The notes: a model not told the origin generated them from the letters alone. Positions 52,697 through 61,487 are shown, numbered from the stretch's first letter. The stretch is DNA of 64,000 nt from Maribacter orientalis (GCF_900109345.1 NZ_FNZN01000003.1:62001-126000), one strand, 5' to 3'. Program-made: numbers and translations.

Positions 52697-55009
52697 ATGA
52701 GAGAAGCACCCTTTACGCTTGAATTAAACGATCAAGAAACTACATTCGATTTTAAGTCAACCATTTTAAAATATGCCAAGTATTGGTACTGGTTTGCTGC
52801 TGTGCTTTTAACCGCTTTAGTATTAGGATTTTTGTATTTAAGATATACGCCTATTATTTATCAATCTACAGCTAAAATAAAAATTATAGATGATAGTAAA
52901 GAATTGGATATGACTGCCGATGCCTTATCTGTTTTAAGCGGTAATTCTAAAATTAATTTAGAGAATGAACAAGAGGTATTGAAATCGTACCGGTTGCTTA
53001 GTAAAGTGGTGTCAGATTTAAATTTGAACGTATCGTATTATAAATTAGGTAATGTCAAGACAACTCAAATTTGGGACCCACCGTTTACCATTGCCACAAA
53101 ATTAGCAACAGATAGTATTTTGAACGGAAAAGTGTTCAAAATAAAGGTTATGGAAGATGGGCTTATTTTGGAAGATGAAGATGAAAATATAAACAGGTTA
53201 GCTTATAGTAGTTTAGATACGTTAGTGACCAACTTGCCCTTTCATATTGGTGTGCCTAATATGGAAATGATCAATGAAGAACTACAAGAAAATTTTGAGA
53301 TTAGAATACAGGCCCATAAAGAGGTTGTTTTAGATTTGATAAAAGATCTACAGTTACAACCAACAAGTAAAAATAGTGATGTCTTATATCTTTCTTTAAA
53401 AGGCGAGAGCTCGAAAAGGTCTGAAGCAATTTTAAATATGATTATCGCGAAATTTAATCAAGACGGAGTTTTGGATCGCCAACAAGTATCGCGCAGAACG
53501 ATAGATTTTATTGATGAACGATTTTTATACCTATCTACAGAACTTGATAGTATAGAAGGGGGTAAAGAAGATTTTAAGAAAGAAAATAATCTTTCTTACA
53601 TAGAAGCTGATGCCGGTATATCGTTACAGCGTAAATCTGAAACAGAGAATGAAGTAGCTATTTTAGAAACGCAAATTTCACTGTCCGCATTATTGAAAAA
53701 GTCGGTTATTGAGCAGGCTGCTTTTGAATTGTTACCGGTAGATGTAGGTTTAGAGAATACCGGTCTAAATAGTATGGTAGAAGGGTACAATGCGTTGGTT
53801 TTGCAGCGGAACAAATTATTGGAGACGGTTGGTAGTCAACATCCGAGTTTAATGGCGGTTTCTACACAATTAGAAGGGGCGAAAGTCAACATCATTAAAA
53901 CCATAAATATTTATCAGACCCAATTGCGTACTTCGTTACGGCAAATGAATCAGGAACAAACCAAAGTAAATAGTGTCTTTTCAAGATTGCCCGAAAAGGA
54001 AAAAATGCTACGTTCTATTGAACGGCAACAAAGTATTAAAGAAAACCTGTTCTTGTTATTATTACAGAAACGTGAAGAGGCTGCAATAAATTTGGCGGTA
54101 ACGGCACCATCAGTGAAAATTGTAGATTATGGCTTAACGAATACCATACCTGTGGCTCCTCGAAAAATGGTGGTAATGGGTATAGCGGGTTTATTAGGCT
54201 TATTTCTGCCCTTTGCTTTTTTCTATATAAAATTTACATTAAATGATAAAATAGAAAGTAAGGCAGACTTGCTGGCTGTTTCGAATGCTATCCCGTTTTT
54301 AGCGGACATACCACATTTTAAAGCCGATAAAATATTTACCGATTTTAACGACCGTTCTATTCTCGCCGAGTCTTTTAGAATTTTGGCAACGAATATTAAT
54401 TACATGATACCTAAGGGGAAAAAGAACGCTGGAAGTGTAATTTATGTTACTTCGGGCAAGATGGATGAAGGGAAGAGCCTTATTGCATATAACCTGTCTG
54501 TGGCGTATGCCAGTATTAATAAGAAGGTGTTGTTGGTGGGTGCTGATCTTAGAAGTCCTGAGCAGCATAATTATTTTAAAATGGGATTGAGCACAAAAGG
54601 GCTAACCGATTATTTGCAGCATCCCGAGTCTAATTGGCAAGACTATGTCTATCCTGGTTATAAGGACAGTAAAAATCACCATATATGTCTTAGCGGCTCC
54701 ATACCACCAAATGCCCCACAATTACTTTCTAGTGGTGCTTTTGAAGACTTTATCACGCAAGCAAAGCAGTTTTACGATATCATTGTTGTAGATACGGCAC
54801 CGACCATGCCAGTAACCGATACCTTGTTAATTGCTGATTATGCCGATGTTACCTTATTTGTGGCAAGAGCTGGTGTTACCGATAAAACCGTCTTACAAGA
54901 GGCGAATGAGCTTAACCGAAGAGATAAGTTGAAGAATATGGCATTTGTTCTTAACGATACGCAAATGGGTAGTAAAGAGAACTATTCGTACGCGTATAAA
55001 GATAATTAG
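52697..55009 (+). CDS. wzc: Wzc-type polysaccharide co-polymerase with tyrosine autokinase domain
   Basis: 770 aa. First membrane helix at about residues 32-49, a long periplasmic coiled-coil Wzz domain, second helix near 490-512 preceded by the PVAPRKMVV proline motif, then the BY-kinase: Walker A SGKMDEGKSLIA near 585-596, Walker A' LLVGADLRSPE near 614-624, Walker B IIVVDTAPTMPVTD near 694-707. The C-terminal Tyr cluster is short (NYSYAY, then KDN). It controls chain length and export in Wzy-dependent systems. No Wza-type exporter gene and no cognate Wzb-like phosphatase are in the window. Last gene of the cluster. Confidence 0.93.
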   Translation: MREAPFTLELNDQETTFDFKSTILKYAKYWYWFAAVLLTALVLGFLYLRYTPIIYQSTAKIKIIDDSKELDMTADALSVLSGNSKINLENEQEVLKSYRLLSKVVSDLNLNVSYYKLGNVKTTQIWDPPFTIATKLATDSILNGKVFKIKVMEDGLILEDEDENINRLAYSSLDTLVTNLPFHIGVPNMEMINEELQENFEIRIQAHKEVVLDLIKDLQLQPTSKNSDVLYLSLKGESSKRSEAILNMIIAKFNQDGVLDRQQVSRRTIDFIDERFLYLSTELDSIEGGKEDFKKENNLSYIEADAGISLQRKSETENEVAILETQISLSALLKKSVIEQAAFELLPVDVGLENTGLNSMVEGYNALVLQRNKLLETVGSQHPSLMAVSTQLEGAKVNIIKTINIYQTQLRTSLRQMNQEQTKVNSVFSRLPEKEKMLRSIERQQSIKENLFLLLLQKREEAAINLAVTAPSVKIVDYGLTNTIPVAPRKMVVMGIAGLLGLFLPFAFFYIKFTLNDKIESKADLLAVSNAIPFLADIPHFKADKIFTDFNDRSILAESFRILATNINYMIPKGKKNAGSVIYVTSGKMDEGKSLIAYNLSVAYASINKKVLLVGADLRSPEQHNYFKMGLSTKGLTDYLQHPESNWQDYVYPGYKDSKNHHICLSGSIPPNAPQLLSSGAFEDFITQAKQFYDIIVVDTAPTMPVTDTLLIADYADVTLFVARAGVTDKTVLQEANELNRRDKLKNMAFVLNDTQMGSKENYSYAYKDN

Positions 55010-55036
55010 AAAGCTCGTAGAGATATAAAGTACAAT

Positions 55037-55069
55037 AGGGCTCACAAAGAAATTTGTTGAGCCCTTTAA
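55037..55069 (+). terminator. Strong terminator ending the polysaccharide cluster
   Basis: AGGGCTCA-CAAA-GAAA-TTTG-T-TGAGCCCT: a 12-bp stem with one bulge, followed by TT and an AT-rich tract. It lies 28 bp after the wzc-like gene. Confidence 0.8.
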
Positions 55070-55293
55070 TTTGGTATGTATTAAACTTGATGAGTTCAAG
55101 CTTCAACCTATGAAGATCATTATCTGAATTCTCATTTCTCGACTTTAGAGGGGTGTCCGTTTATATTTTTTAACATCAGAAAGATTACAATCAAATACTT
55201 CCTACTTTTATAGGGTGCGCTATAGCGGCCAATAGTTATACTGAGGTAATTGGTGTGCAATACAGTTATTCTAAACTAAAAATGAGACAACTT

Positions 55294-56385
55294 ATGAAAA
55301 CACTTTTAAGAATTTTACTTGCTGCGATGTTGTTTGTATCGTTGACCATAAAGGCGCAACAAGACACCAACCCAAATGTTATTTTAATTACACTCGATGG
55401 GGTTCGCTGGCAAGACGTTTTTACAGGAATCGATACCAACTTATTGAACAGTTCGTATACTCAAGACAAAGATGGTTTGACCGAAAAGTTCGTGGGAAAT
55501 TCCATAGAAGAAAACAGGACCTTATTAATGCCTTTCTTCTGGAATACAATAGCCAAACAAGGGCAGTTGCATGGTAATCGAAATAAAAATAGCAAGGTGA
55601 ACCTTACCAATAAAATGCTATTTTCATACCCTGGGTATAATGAGATTTTGACGGGGAAAGCAGACGATGAGAACATCAATAGCAATGATAAAATATATAA
55701 CAAAAATGTAACACTCTTAGAACTGGCCAACACTACTGAAGCCTATAAAGGTAAAGTGGCCGGGTTTGGTAGTTGGGATGTTTTTCCGTTCATCATAAAT
55801 GATAAGAGAAGTGGTGTGCCCGTAAATGCTGGATATATGGATGCTACAGGAGATTTAAACGATAGGGAACTATTTTTAAACGAGATTCAACGCCAGGCAC
55901 CAGTTATTTGGGAGAGCGTAAGGTTGGATGTTTTTACGCATCAGTATGCGAAAGAGTACATGAAAAAGAACCATCCGAAATTGGTATTCATCTCTTATGG
56001 TGAAACAGATGATTTCGCTCATGACGGCCATTTTGATTTTTACACGAAATCATTACATAACACAGATGCGTTGATTGCCGATTTGTGGAATTATGTACAA
56101 ACGGATTCTTTTTATAAAGACAACACCTATGTTATCATTACTACCGATCATGGCAGAGGAGAAGGTATAGAAGAAGGTTCGAAATGGACCAGTCATGGTA
56201 TCGATGTTGCAGGGGCAGAACAAACGTGGTTGGCTATTTTAGGTCCAACGGTTACCGCATCAGGAGAAGCAGTTAACGAGCAATTGTACACCAATCAAAT
56301 TGCACCTACGGTAGTAAAGACCTTGAATATGAACGTAGACAGCAATACGATGCCGGCAAAAAAAATCGATTTTAAGCGGCCTTGA
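55294..56385 (+). CDS. Secreted alkaline-phosphatase-superfamily phosphodiesterase
   Basis: 363 aa from the ATG at 55294 (MKTLLRILLAAMLFVSLTIKA, a clean signal peptide; the upstream GTG and ATG add a charged extension). Metal and active-site motifs of the superfamily: ITLDGVRWQDVF near residues 32-43, FSYPGYNEILTG near 111-122 (nucleophile region), DDFAHDGHFDFY near 240-251 and TTDHGRG near 287-293. It resembles type I phosphodiesterase/nucleotide pyrophosphatases and related phosphoglycerate-mutase-like proteins. Natural substrate unknown. Confidence 0.85.
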   Translation: MKTLLRILLAAMLFVSLTIKAQQDTNPNVILITLDGVRWQDVFTGIDTNLLNSSYTQDKDGLTEKFVGNSIEENRTLLMPFFWNTIAKQGQLHGNRNKNSKVNLTNKMLFSYPGYNEILTGKADDENINSNDKIYNKNVTLLELANTTEAYKGKVAGFGSWDVFPFIINDKRSGVPVNAGYMDATGDLNDRELFLNEIQRQAPVIWESVRLDVFTHQYAKEYMKKNHPKLVFISYGETDDFAHDGHFDFYTKSLHNTDALIADLWNYVQTDSFYKDNTYVIITTDHGRGEGIEEGSKWTSHGIDVAGAEQTWLAILGPTVTASGEAVNEQLYTNQIAPTVVKTLNMNVDSNTMPAKKIDFKRP

Positions 56386-56450
56386 TGGTGTCTAAAACTA
56401 GTAGCCTTTGGGGTACATCTTTATTGCGAGTGTAGCATTTGGTTAACCCT

Positions 56451-56727
56451 AATACGTAGACCGGCTACGCCTAATTGAGGAGTCAAAGACGATAAGGTAT
56501 CGTAAACTTATTTAGCGCAGGTGCGAGCCGCTGCGTTGGGGTGAGAATCCCACAGATAAAACGAAAATTACCACTCAGAAGGTGGTTTTAGTAGTGGAAC
56601 CAAAGAGATTTATCCTTTTGGTTTTCCCTAGTGCCTCGTCCTGTACATGCGACAGGCTGCCCTTATAGGGCCAGGCGCTTAAAAACAACAAAGCCCGATC
56701 AATATAAATTGTCGGACTTTTTTTGTT
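56451..56727 (+). ncRNA. Candidate structured non-coding RNA with its own terminator
   Basis: A series of independent stems: CGTAG/CTACG (56455-56469), CGATA-AGG-TATCG (56490-56502), AGCGCAG/CTGCGTT (56514-56537), ACCAC/GTGGT (56570-56586), GGAA..CCAAAG paired with CTTTTGG..TTCC (56596-56627), and a three-way junction closed by GTGCC/GGCGC (56631-56678) that encloses CCTGT/ACAGG and CTGCCC/GGG.CAG. An intrinsic terminator ends it. The segment is visibly more GC-rich than its surroundings. TAGCATTTG at 56433-56441 with TTTG at 56407-56410 could be an off-consensus promoter. It does not show tmRNA, RNase P, SRP or 6S RNA signatures that I know. Confidence 0.5.
56690..56727 (+). terminator. Rho-independent terminator of the candidate RNA
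   Basis: AAAG-C-CCGA-T-CAAT-ATAA-ATTG-T-CGG-A-CTTTTTTT: an interrupted but long stem followed by seven T. No plus-strand protein gene precedes it for 300 bp. Confidence 0.75.
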
Positions 56728-56753
56728 TTAAAACGCAAACCAGTTGCGCTTAA

Positions 56754-56778
56754 TGGTGGAGCCGGAGGGTCTAGAACC
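56754..56778 (-). other. tRNA-3'-end-like sequence, possible att scar
   Basis: Read on the minus strand: GGTTCTAGACCCTCCGGCTC then CACCA. It has the layout T-loop, T-stem 3' arm, acceptor 3' arm, discriminator A and CCA. No D-arm, anticodon arm or matching acceptor 5' arm precedes it, and the T-stem does not pair. Integrative elements that insert at tRNA or tmRNA 3' ends leave such a fragment at the far end; the element would then lie to the right (56779 onward). Confidence 0.4.
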
Positions 56779-57510
56779 TTTCTCTTTAAATGCCTATGCA
56801 TAGGGCTTTTGAGAGCCGATAATTTTTATACTCACCGAATAGGTCATTTTTAACAATCCAAACAGATTTATATCTGTAAATAATTAAAAATTGAGGCTAG
56901 ATATGCTTTAACCCCAAGTAAACTAATGATGCATTCTGGTACTAAAATTATAAGAGTTAACAGTAAAAGTTTGTGATATCTACCATTCACCATCTTTTTA
57001 TTTTAAAGGAAAGTGCAGTAATTAATCAAACTGCATTTAAATAGATTACGCATCTCTGCCTAGTAGAACGTTAGGATTATAATATTTTAGATTTTTACAA
57101 ACAGTTTGAGTCCCGTAAAAGGTCAATTAAAGAAACTACTAAAAGAGACCACGAACAGGACCGCCACTAAAAAGGTATTTTACATTTTAGAAATGGTACT
57201 GGAAAACGGCGGTTTTAAGGGTCTAATTATTTTCTTTAAATGGAGAAAAAAATCAACCGCTTGTATTTTGAATGAAGATATTTGGTACATTAAACATACT
57301 TAACTCCTAATCCTATGCGAACAACAAAATAATCCTCCGACTACACGCCACAAGGTGGGCTGTAGCTAATTCAGATTCGCTTACATTTTTTGAAAATACA
57401 ATTTCATTTTAATAAAACTTCTGCGCTTTAAATGGAACTATGAGTTTCGTTTTATAGTGAGCAGAACGTGATAATAATAATTTAAAATTTCGAAGAAAAT
57501 ATTAAAAATT
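56779..57510. other. ~730-bp stretch without a supported gene
   Basis: AT-rich. A 65-codon frame with a non-ATG start (57106-57303) lacks any signal, motif or ribosome site and is not called. No strong hairpin is seen. The stretch lies between the possible att scar and the unknown secreted-protein locus. Confidence 0.4.
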
Positions 57511-58230
57511 ATGAAACTAAAAATTATATATGTATTAGTGCTGTTTTCCTTGCTTGCCGTTAACAGTTATGGCCAATCCTATAGTTTTCCTGTAAGACCA
57601 GGAGATCAAGCATGGAAGGAGTTCGTCAATTCGGATGATAAGTATTTGGCGTGTCAGATACCCGATGGAATCTTAGAATCAATGTCGACAAAAGATTTAG
57701 TGGAAACCTGCTTAAATTACCCACTAATAGGCACTTTATTTGCCTATAATGACTTGCAAGCTGGTTTTGACGCACTTAGGAAAAAGTTCAATGGTATTGA
57801 AGAATTAATGGGTAGAAAGGATTCGGGGAAAGAGCTGATAAAGCTTTATTCTAATATGTCGCCGGAAAAATATGGAGCAGATTGGTCTGAAGAAAGAAAA
57901 GGGGACTTCGCATTCGAATTTTCCTATATCGAAACCTTTCTTGCCCAAAGGGATGTTCTAGCTACCCTGTCTTTGACCGAGAAAAAAGAACTGGTAAAGC
58001 TGTGTTCGGAAAAATATACTGCAAAGCAAAACCGTGTAGCCATTTTTGGAACCCTAGGTACCTCTAACACGGCATGGGTCATTGCAAGGACTATGGACAG
58101 CCAAGGCTCGGCCAATGAGAATGGAGCCGAAAGCGACTTTGCAAAAAACACCTTTATCGAGCAGGGTTTGGTAATTGATTTTGCGGTTGTTGAAAATATC
58201 ATGGAAAAGGCACAAAGCTTTATTAAATGA
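57511..58230 (+). CDS. Unknown secreted protein, paralog of the next gene
   Basis: 239 aa. Signal peptide MKLKIIYVLVLFSLLAVNSYG cleaved before QSYSF. The mature protein opens YSFPVRPGDQAWKEF and contains QIPDGILESMSTKDLVETCLNYPL near residues 48-71, then a FNGIEELMGRKDSG block near 96-109. These blocks recur in the next gene. Helix-rich overall, no catalytic motif I recognise. Similar proteins with this opening and the MST..LVETCL.YPL block are, to my memory, spread in Bacteroidota without known function. The stop codon overlaps the next start by 4 bp (ATGA). Confidence 0.8.
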   Translation: MKLKIIYVLVLFSLLAVNSYGQSYSFPVRPGDQAWKEFVNSDDKYLACQIPDGILESMSTKDLVETCLNYPLIGTLFAYNDLQAGFDALRKKFNGIEELMGRKDSGKELIKLYSNMSPEKYGADWSEERKGDFAFEFSYIETFLAQRDVLATLSLTEKKELVKLCSEKYTAKQNRVAIFGTLGTSNTAWVIARTMDSQGSANENGAESDFAKNTFIEQGLVIDFAVVENIMEKAQSFIK

Positions 58231-58979
58231 GGTATCTAAAAGTTCTTTTGTTTATCATTTTGATAAGTTGTGGTAAGGAAGATGAAGTGATTTGTTCGTC
58301 ATTCACTCCTGAGGCATCTGATCAGTACATTTTCCCTCTAAGGCCGGGTATGCCAGAATGGGAGAGATTTACAAGTGGCCAAGAAAAGATTGATGCCCTA
58401 CAAGTGCCTGTTGGCATACTAAAAAAAATGAGCACTTACGGTTTAGTCGAGACATGCCTTGACTATCCATTATTGGGTGCCATGATGGCGTTTGATACTA
58501 TCCAATATGGTGTGGAAAGGCAAATGGAAAATTTTAACGGTTTTCACGAGCTTATAACTAGGGAAAATGCTGGACAAATTATGTTGGACCGGTTCAAACA
58601 AATGAACCCAGAATGCATTCCACAAGGCGACGAAGTGGTTGTAGGTGATTATACTTTGACTTTCGTTTATATGGGAATGGTACAGGCCCAGTTTGTTCTT
58701 ATAGAACAGCTGACTTCCAGCGAACGACGTGAACTATTGGACGAGGCCATAAAAAAAAATACTCAGTTCGAAAATATTGGCGACCCATATAGCATTTTGA
58801 ACCTAAAAATTGAAGCGTTGCTTATGGCCAGGGTAATGGTTTCGGAAAAATACGAACCCTTTTTAGAAGAAATAGCGAAGAATGTTTCCATAGAAATATT
58901 TATAAAATATGTTGAATTGAACAATAAGATAGAAACCCTAAATAAAATATTAGAATATGCGACCGAATATAATAAATAA
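58227..58979 (+). CDS. Unknown lipoprotein, paralog of the preceding gene
   Basis: 250 aa. Lipoprotein signal MRYLKVLLFIILISC, followed by the acidic GKEDEV, suggesting outer-surface anchoring. The body repeats the paralog's blocks: YIFPLRPGMPEWERF, QVPVGILKKMSTYGLVETCLDYPLLG, FNGFHELITRENAG. Translation is probably coupled to the upstream gene through ATGA. One copy is soluble and one anchored, so they may form a complex or act on the same target, possibly the Cys/His protein encoded next. All inference beyond homology and localisation. Confidence 0.8.
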   Translation: MRYLKVLLFIILISCGKEDEVICSSFTPEASDQYIFPLRPGMPEWERFTSGQEKIDALQVPVGILKKMSTYGLVETCLDYPLLGAMMAFDTIQYGVERQMENFNGFHELITRENAGQIMLDRFKQMNPECIPQGDEVVVGDYTLTFVYMGMVQAQFVLIEQLTSSERRELLDEAIKKNTQFENIGDPYSILNLKIEALLMARVMVSEKYEPFLEEIAKNVSIEIFIKYVELNNKIETLNKILEYATEYNK

Positions 58980-59005
58980 CCATTAAAAACTACAAATATT
59001 TACAA

Positions 59006-60241
59006 GTGGCGGTAAGTATTTGCATATTATTGTTGTTTTTAAACAATTCCGCTGCTCAATCGACTGCAACGGTATATACTCCCAAAGGCACACCAGTAAC
59101 GGTGCTAGTGTTAGCTGAGGCGTCACAAAGTCAAATCAGTTCTTGGAATGCCCAAGCTACGGCGGCATTTCCCAATGCAACAATCGTTAGCAATTCCTCA
59201 GCAAAATACAATTGCCATGGGTATGCGTGGTACTTGACTGAATGTGCCGGATGTACTCAGTATTGGATGAATACTCCAGGAGATGATAAATATTGGCAAG
59301 ACTGTAGTTATGTTGAAGTGTCCGCTTCCCAAGCACAGAAAATATCATATGCTAGTGATGACCATTCCGCCGTAAAATCGGTCGTTGCGGGTAAATATGA
59401 ATCAAAATGGGGTAGCTGGCCAGTTATGAGGCATAATCCTACAGATACACCCTATGATGAAACAACTTTAAAATATTATATTAAGCCTTCATTATCCGGT
59501 CCTTCAAACTTCTGCACAACTGGAAATTTTAGTGTTGTCGCTCCTTCGGGCACCTCAGTAACTTGGTCGGTGAACCCTAGCTCTGCAGCTACATTCCCCT
59601 CAGGTTCATGAACTTCTAAAACATTTACCAGAAGTGGAACTTTCACAGGTACAGCAACGATTACGGCAACAATGAATTTTACAGGAGGATGCTCTACTAC
59701 TATACTTTCAAAATCTCTATATATTGGCCCTTCTATAACAATAACTTCGCCCAATTGGGCAGATTCTTCCGGAGGCCTACCGGTTACCGTGGGCAATGGC
59801 ACCGGAAACTACAAATATTATAAAAATGGCACACTTCTATTGTCTTCAAGTTCATCATCTGTCTATTTAAATTGGGGGTGTTCTGGAGGACTATTAAAGG
59901 TAACTTGCAACACCGCCTGTGGGGCTGCTCAGTTGGATAGAACCATATATCAAAACTGCAGTTACAACATTATGACCGTATATCCTAATCCATCAGACTC
60001 GGAAGTATTCATCGGCTACAATGAAAAATCAGAAAGTGGAAATCCAAATAGTTCGGTTACGTTAGATAATCCAATTCAAATTGAGATTTACGATTTGACT
60101 GGTGCTCTATTGAGAACAAAACAGTTTGCGAAGTCAGTAAGTATTCCAAGTATAGATATTTCCGACCTTAAAAAGGCAACCTATCTTTTAAGAATTGTCG
60201 GCAAAGAGGTTGACGAAGTACATCAGATAGTGAAAGAATAG
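59006..60241 (+). pseudogene. T9SS-secreted Cys/His hydrolase-like protein, frame interrupted by one TGA
   Basis: One reading frame runs from GTG 59006 to the stop at 60239-60241 with a single TGA at 59609-59611; both sides are clearly one protein of ~411 codons. Signal peptide VSICILLLFLNNSAAQ. Residues ~65-160 hold YNCHGYAWYL, DDHSAVKS and SKWGSWPVMRHNP, a Cys...His pattern like a papain-type or NlpC-like hydrolase of an uncharacterised family. Ig-like beta repeats rich in Thr/Ser/Gly follow, then a T9SS type A end (TVYPNPSDSEVFIG ... SDLKKATYLLRIVGKE). The TGA may be a recent nonsense mutation or a base-call error. Without readthrough the product would be a 201-residue protein lacking the sorting domain. 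Confidence 0.75.
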
Positions 60242-60265
60242 AAACCTATTTGAAAAAGCTTAAAT

Positions 60266-60298
60266 AAAATCGGGGGTTAGCACTCCCGATTTTTTTTG
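60266..60298 (+). terminator. Rho-independent terminator
   Basis: AAAATCGGG / CCCGATTTT, 9-bp stem with a 10-nt loop, then a T run. Ends the 57.5-60.2 kb secreted-protein locus. Confidence 0.85.
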
Positions 60299-60500
60299 TT
60301 GTCTTCCAAAAAAAGGTACGGTAGGAAAGTTCCTTAAAACCAACCTTTTACGGCACAAATATTTTTCACTATCTTCTTAAAGCAAATTTGAAAGTTCAAA
60401 TTAATGTTAAGATAGGACACCTGCCTGGCGAAATAAAAAGTCCGTCTTTGAATTAATTCTTAATTGTACGGTTTTTGTAACTTTACGTTAAAATGATTAT

Positions 60501-60715
60501 ATGGGCACAGCAGAATTAAACAATATTAAAAAGGAGCTTGTTGGATGGATCCAATCTTAACCGATGATTCTATTTTAAGTCTGCTTAGTTCCGTCAAATT
60601 ATCCAGTGAGGGCAAATCCACCGACTGGTGGGAAGAACTTACAGAAAGTGATAGAGTCAATATTCTAAGTGGAATCAGGGATTATCGGCAAGTTGAAATT
60701 ATGAGATCCAATTAG
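60501..60715 (+). pseudogene. Frameshifted antitoxin gene
   Basis: ATG at 60501 begins MGTAELNNIKKELVGWIQS then TAA. A -1 shift just before it continues LTDDSILSLLSSVKLSSEG, then STDWWEELTESDRVNILSG and RDYRQVEIMRSN-stop. The joined product has the usual antitoxin shape (KKEL..WI..L.D...L..L.SVK, then WW.EL.E.....I..G). A RelE/ParE-like toxin frame follows 58 bp on. The frameshift near 60556 probably inactivates it. Confidence 0.6.
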
Positions 60716-60773
60716 TTCAGGAACGGTTTGACCAATGGATAAACCTTAGGAGGTAGAAAGGACAAAAAGGTCG

Positions 60774-61049
60774 TTGCTAAACGCCATTGCCATTCAAAAT
60801 TCCCTGATTCAAAAGTTCAGGATCAAGGAGGTGGTTAAATTTAAAAGGTTGCTTCGGCAATTTGAATTAACGGTATCCAATTTCCCTACACTATATCCTG
60901 AATCAAAAAGTCAAAAACTTTTAAGGCGTGCCTCCGTTCGCAAAAACACAACTGTTTATTACATTTTCCGCAAAGACAAAGTGACGGTTATAGCTCGTAT
61001 GTTTGGTTCTAAGTTTGAAGATAAGATATTTAGAATTATCAAAGAGTAG
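60774..61049 (+). CDS. RelE/ParE-family toxin-like protein, possibly 5'-truncated
   Basis: 91 aa with a TTG start. The second half RRASVRKNTTVYYIFRKDKVTVIARMFGS has the core beta-hairpin of RelE/ParE toxins (N.T.YYIF...D.V.VIARMF). The N-terminal helix region is plausible (QNSLIQKFRIKEVVKFKRLL), but the first beta-strand usual for the fold is not obvious and there is no ATG. An AGGAGG at 60749-60754 is too far upstream. By family it would cleave mRNA on ribosomes or inhibit gyrase. Its antitoxin is frameshifted, so the toxin is probably inactive or silent. Confidence 0.6.
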   Translation: MLNAIAIQNSLIQKFRIKEVVKFKRLLRQFELTVSNFPTLYPESKSQKLLRRASVRKNTTVYYIFRKDKVTVIARMFGSKFEDKIFRIIKE

Positions 61050-61487
61050 GTAAAGAAGAGTGATTACAAGGTTTAGCTATGAAGGATAATAGGCAAGAGA
61101 AGGCCGGTAGATAATCCAAGTAAAAATCATGGCTAATCACTTCGCAAGAGGGTATATAAATTCATGGCCGGACTCTTTTTTCTTGGCCGACCGTGTTACA
61201 CTATAGTGGGATTCAATTTTTTCTGAAGTACTTACTATTCTAGTATGGAAACACATGATTTTAAACTTAGGAATATCAAGGATAAATACGAAGTTCGAAA
61301 ATTGCACTCTTGGTATAATAAAGTGGAAACATCGAAAAATTGAAATACATAAGCAACCTTACAGGTAAGTCCACATCCTATATGAACAATTTAACACAAT
61401 TTATTCATGTTTGTAAGTAATCTTTTTCTTACTTATTTGAAAAATTACATATCTTTATAACGCACCGCTATGAAACCACAACATACC
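61050..61487. other. ~440-bp stretch without a supported gene
   Basis: A 32-codon frame from ATG 61243 has no distinguishing features. TATCTTTA at ~61450 is one base off a -7 box and could serve the lipoprotein gene at 61488. Nothing else stands out. Confidence 0.35.

Noticed and set aside
56521-56690. Group II intron, suggested by GTGCG and several stems
   Set aside because: No domain V consensus and no reverse-transcriptase gene nearby.
56451-56727. Riboswitch for the secreted locus at 57.5 kb
   Set aside because: The terminator at 56690-56727 and a further ~780 bp separate it from the next gene, and no known aptamer core is recognised.
56430-56730. tmRNA or RNase P RNA
   Set aside because: No tag-peptide frame or tmRNA ends on the plus strand, and no GAGGAAAGTCC-type core of RNase P.
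57106-57303. 65-codon plus-strand frame with a non-ATG start
   Set aside because: No supporting start, motif or context; basic AT-rich composition typical of chance frames.
61243-61341. 32-codon frame starting METHDFKLRN
   Set aside because: Too short, no signal or neighbour support.
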